Shown: positions 63,638 through 64,000 of the stretch, piece by piece
How positions within the stretch are numbered: the stretch's first letter is position 1
How the letters are laid out: the number at the start of each line of letters is the position of its first letter
DNA from: Pseudomonas sp. RIT-PI-q
GTDB taxonomy: Bacteria; Pseudomonadota; Gammaproteobacteria; Pseudomonadales; Pseudomonadaceae
Length of the DNA: 64,000 bases
Assembly: GCF_001297125.1 (NCBI RefSeq)
Contig: NZ_LHPC01000056.1
Location: forward strand, 124,001 to 188,000
Direction: 5' to 3'
Translations under genes and position numbers: made by a program
Notes under the pieces: model-generated
The model's input: only the letters and a program-made list of their open reading frames with translations
Told to the model about the DNA's origin: nothing
Database searches by the model: none

Positions 63638-64000
63638 TTAGTTGACCTTGGCGTTCAACTCACCTTTCAGATAACGCTGGTACATCCCTTCCAGCGAGAT
63701 CGGCTTGATCTTCGAAGCGTTGCCCGCAGTACCGAAGGCTTCGTAACGTGCGATGCACACGTCGCGCATGGCCGTTACGGTGGCGCCGAAGAATTTACGT
63801 GGATCGAACTCGCTCGGGTTGGTGGCCATCAGGCGACGCATCGCACCGGTGGATGCCAGGCGCAGGTCGGTGTCGATGTTGACCTTGCGCACGCCGTGCT
63901 TGATGCCTTCGACGATTTCTTCAACCGGTACGCCGTAGGTTTCTTTGATGTCGCCGCCGTACTGGTTGATGATCGCCAGCCAGTCTTGTGGCACCGAAGA
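63638..64000 (-). CDS. fba: Fructose-bisphosphate aldolase class II, 5' part outside window
   Basis: About 120 residues are visible, the C-terminal third of a family near 354. GVPVEEIVEGIKHGVRKVNIDTDLRLASTGAMRR contains the NIDTD motif of zinc-dependent class II aldolases of the Calvin/glycolytic type. It ends YLKGELNAKVN. The aldolase cleaves fructose-1,6-bisphosphate in glycolysis and gluconeogenesis. Confidence 0.95.
   Translation of the reverse strand, partial: SSVPQDWLAIINQYGGDIKETYGVPVEEIVEGIKHGVRKVNIDTDLRLASTGAMRRLMATNPSEFDPRKFFGATVTAMRDVCIARYEAFGTAGNASKIKPISLEGMYQRYLKGELNAKVN

Overview
This is chromosomal DNA of a fluorescent pseudomonad, most likely the Pseudomonas fluorescens complex. 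The evidence is the high GC and codon use, the many REP/REPIN hairpins with a GTAGGAGCGAGC-type core, and a gene order that follows the P. aeruginosa PAO1 block PA5372 to PA5421. Nearly all of the first 48 kb is one catabolic region for quaternary amines.

Layout. 1-8942 (minus) is the terminal operon glyA-soxB-soxD-soxA-soxG-purU-fdhA, which takes sarcosine to glycine and serine and disposes of the one-carbon units. 9226-12409 holds a TraX-like membrane protein, an L-threonine aldolase, a REP array and an SDR oxidoreductase. 12520-15202 is the divergent gbcB/gbcA glycine betaine demethylase. 15203-15991 is a convergent gap with a repeated DnaA-box element. 15992-17834 has a two-DTG aspartyl protease-like protein and an acetyltransferase. 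17956-25791 (minus) is the dimethylglycine operon: dipeptidase, DUF5943, dgcA, dgcB and a dedicated ETF pair. 26026-27648 holds an LprI-like protein, a RelE/Xre toxin-antitoxin module and a DUF3010 protein. 27781-33873 is the carnitine and gamma-butyrobetaine block: cdhR, caiX, cdhC, cdhA, cdhB, bbh. 34594-41084 holds gbdR, sdaB and the choXWV ABC transporter. 41425-47778 is betT, betI, betB, betA. From 48 kb on come general genes: a TldD/TldE-like pair, an MFS pump, dbpA, an HI0933-type flavoprotein, a YccS-type protein, a periplasmic binding protein, an ElaA-type acetyltransferase, a winged-helix protein, a YgjP-type metallopeptidase, a REC-PAS-GGDEF-EAL protein, a PL7 alginate lyase and the 3' part of fba.

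How it works together. Gamma-butyrobetaine goes to carnitine (bbh), then dehydrocarnitine (cdhA), then betainyl-CoA plus acetoacetate (cdhC), then betaine (cdhB). Choline enters through BetT or ChoXWV and is oxidised to betaine by BetA and BetB. Betaine loses methyl groups through GbcAB, DgcAB and SoxBDAG to give glycine. GlyA makes serine and SdaB makes pyruvate. PurU and FdhA handle formyl-THF and formaldehyde. GbdR, CdhR and BetI are the local regulators.

The most unusual signal is non-coding. Four TTATCCACA boxes lie about 160-183 bp apart inside a diverged direct repeat at 15.4-16.0 kb, and three further perfect boxes lie in the nearby ETF genes. This is a candidate DnaA-titration or DnaA-regulatory locus. 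Other notable points are a 160-bp palindrome between cdhR and caiX, an alginate lyase whose C-terminus is encoded by a repeat, a protease-like chain with two DTG motifs, and two REP tandem arrays. No tRNA, rRNA, CRISPR, insertion sequence or prophage gene was recognised.
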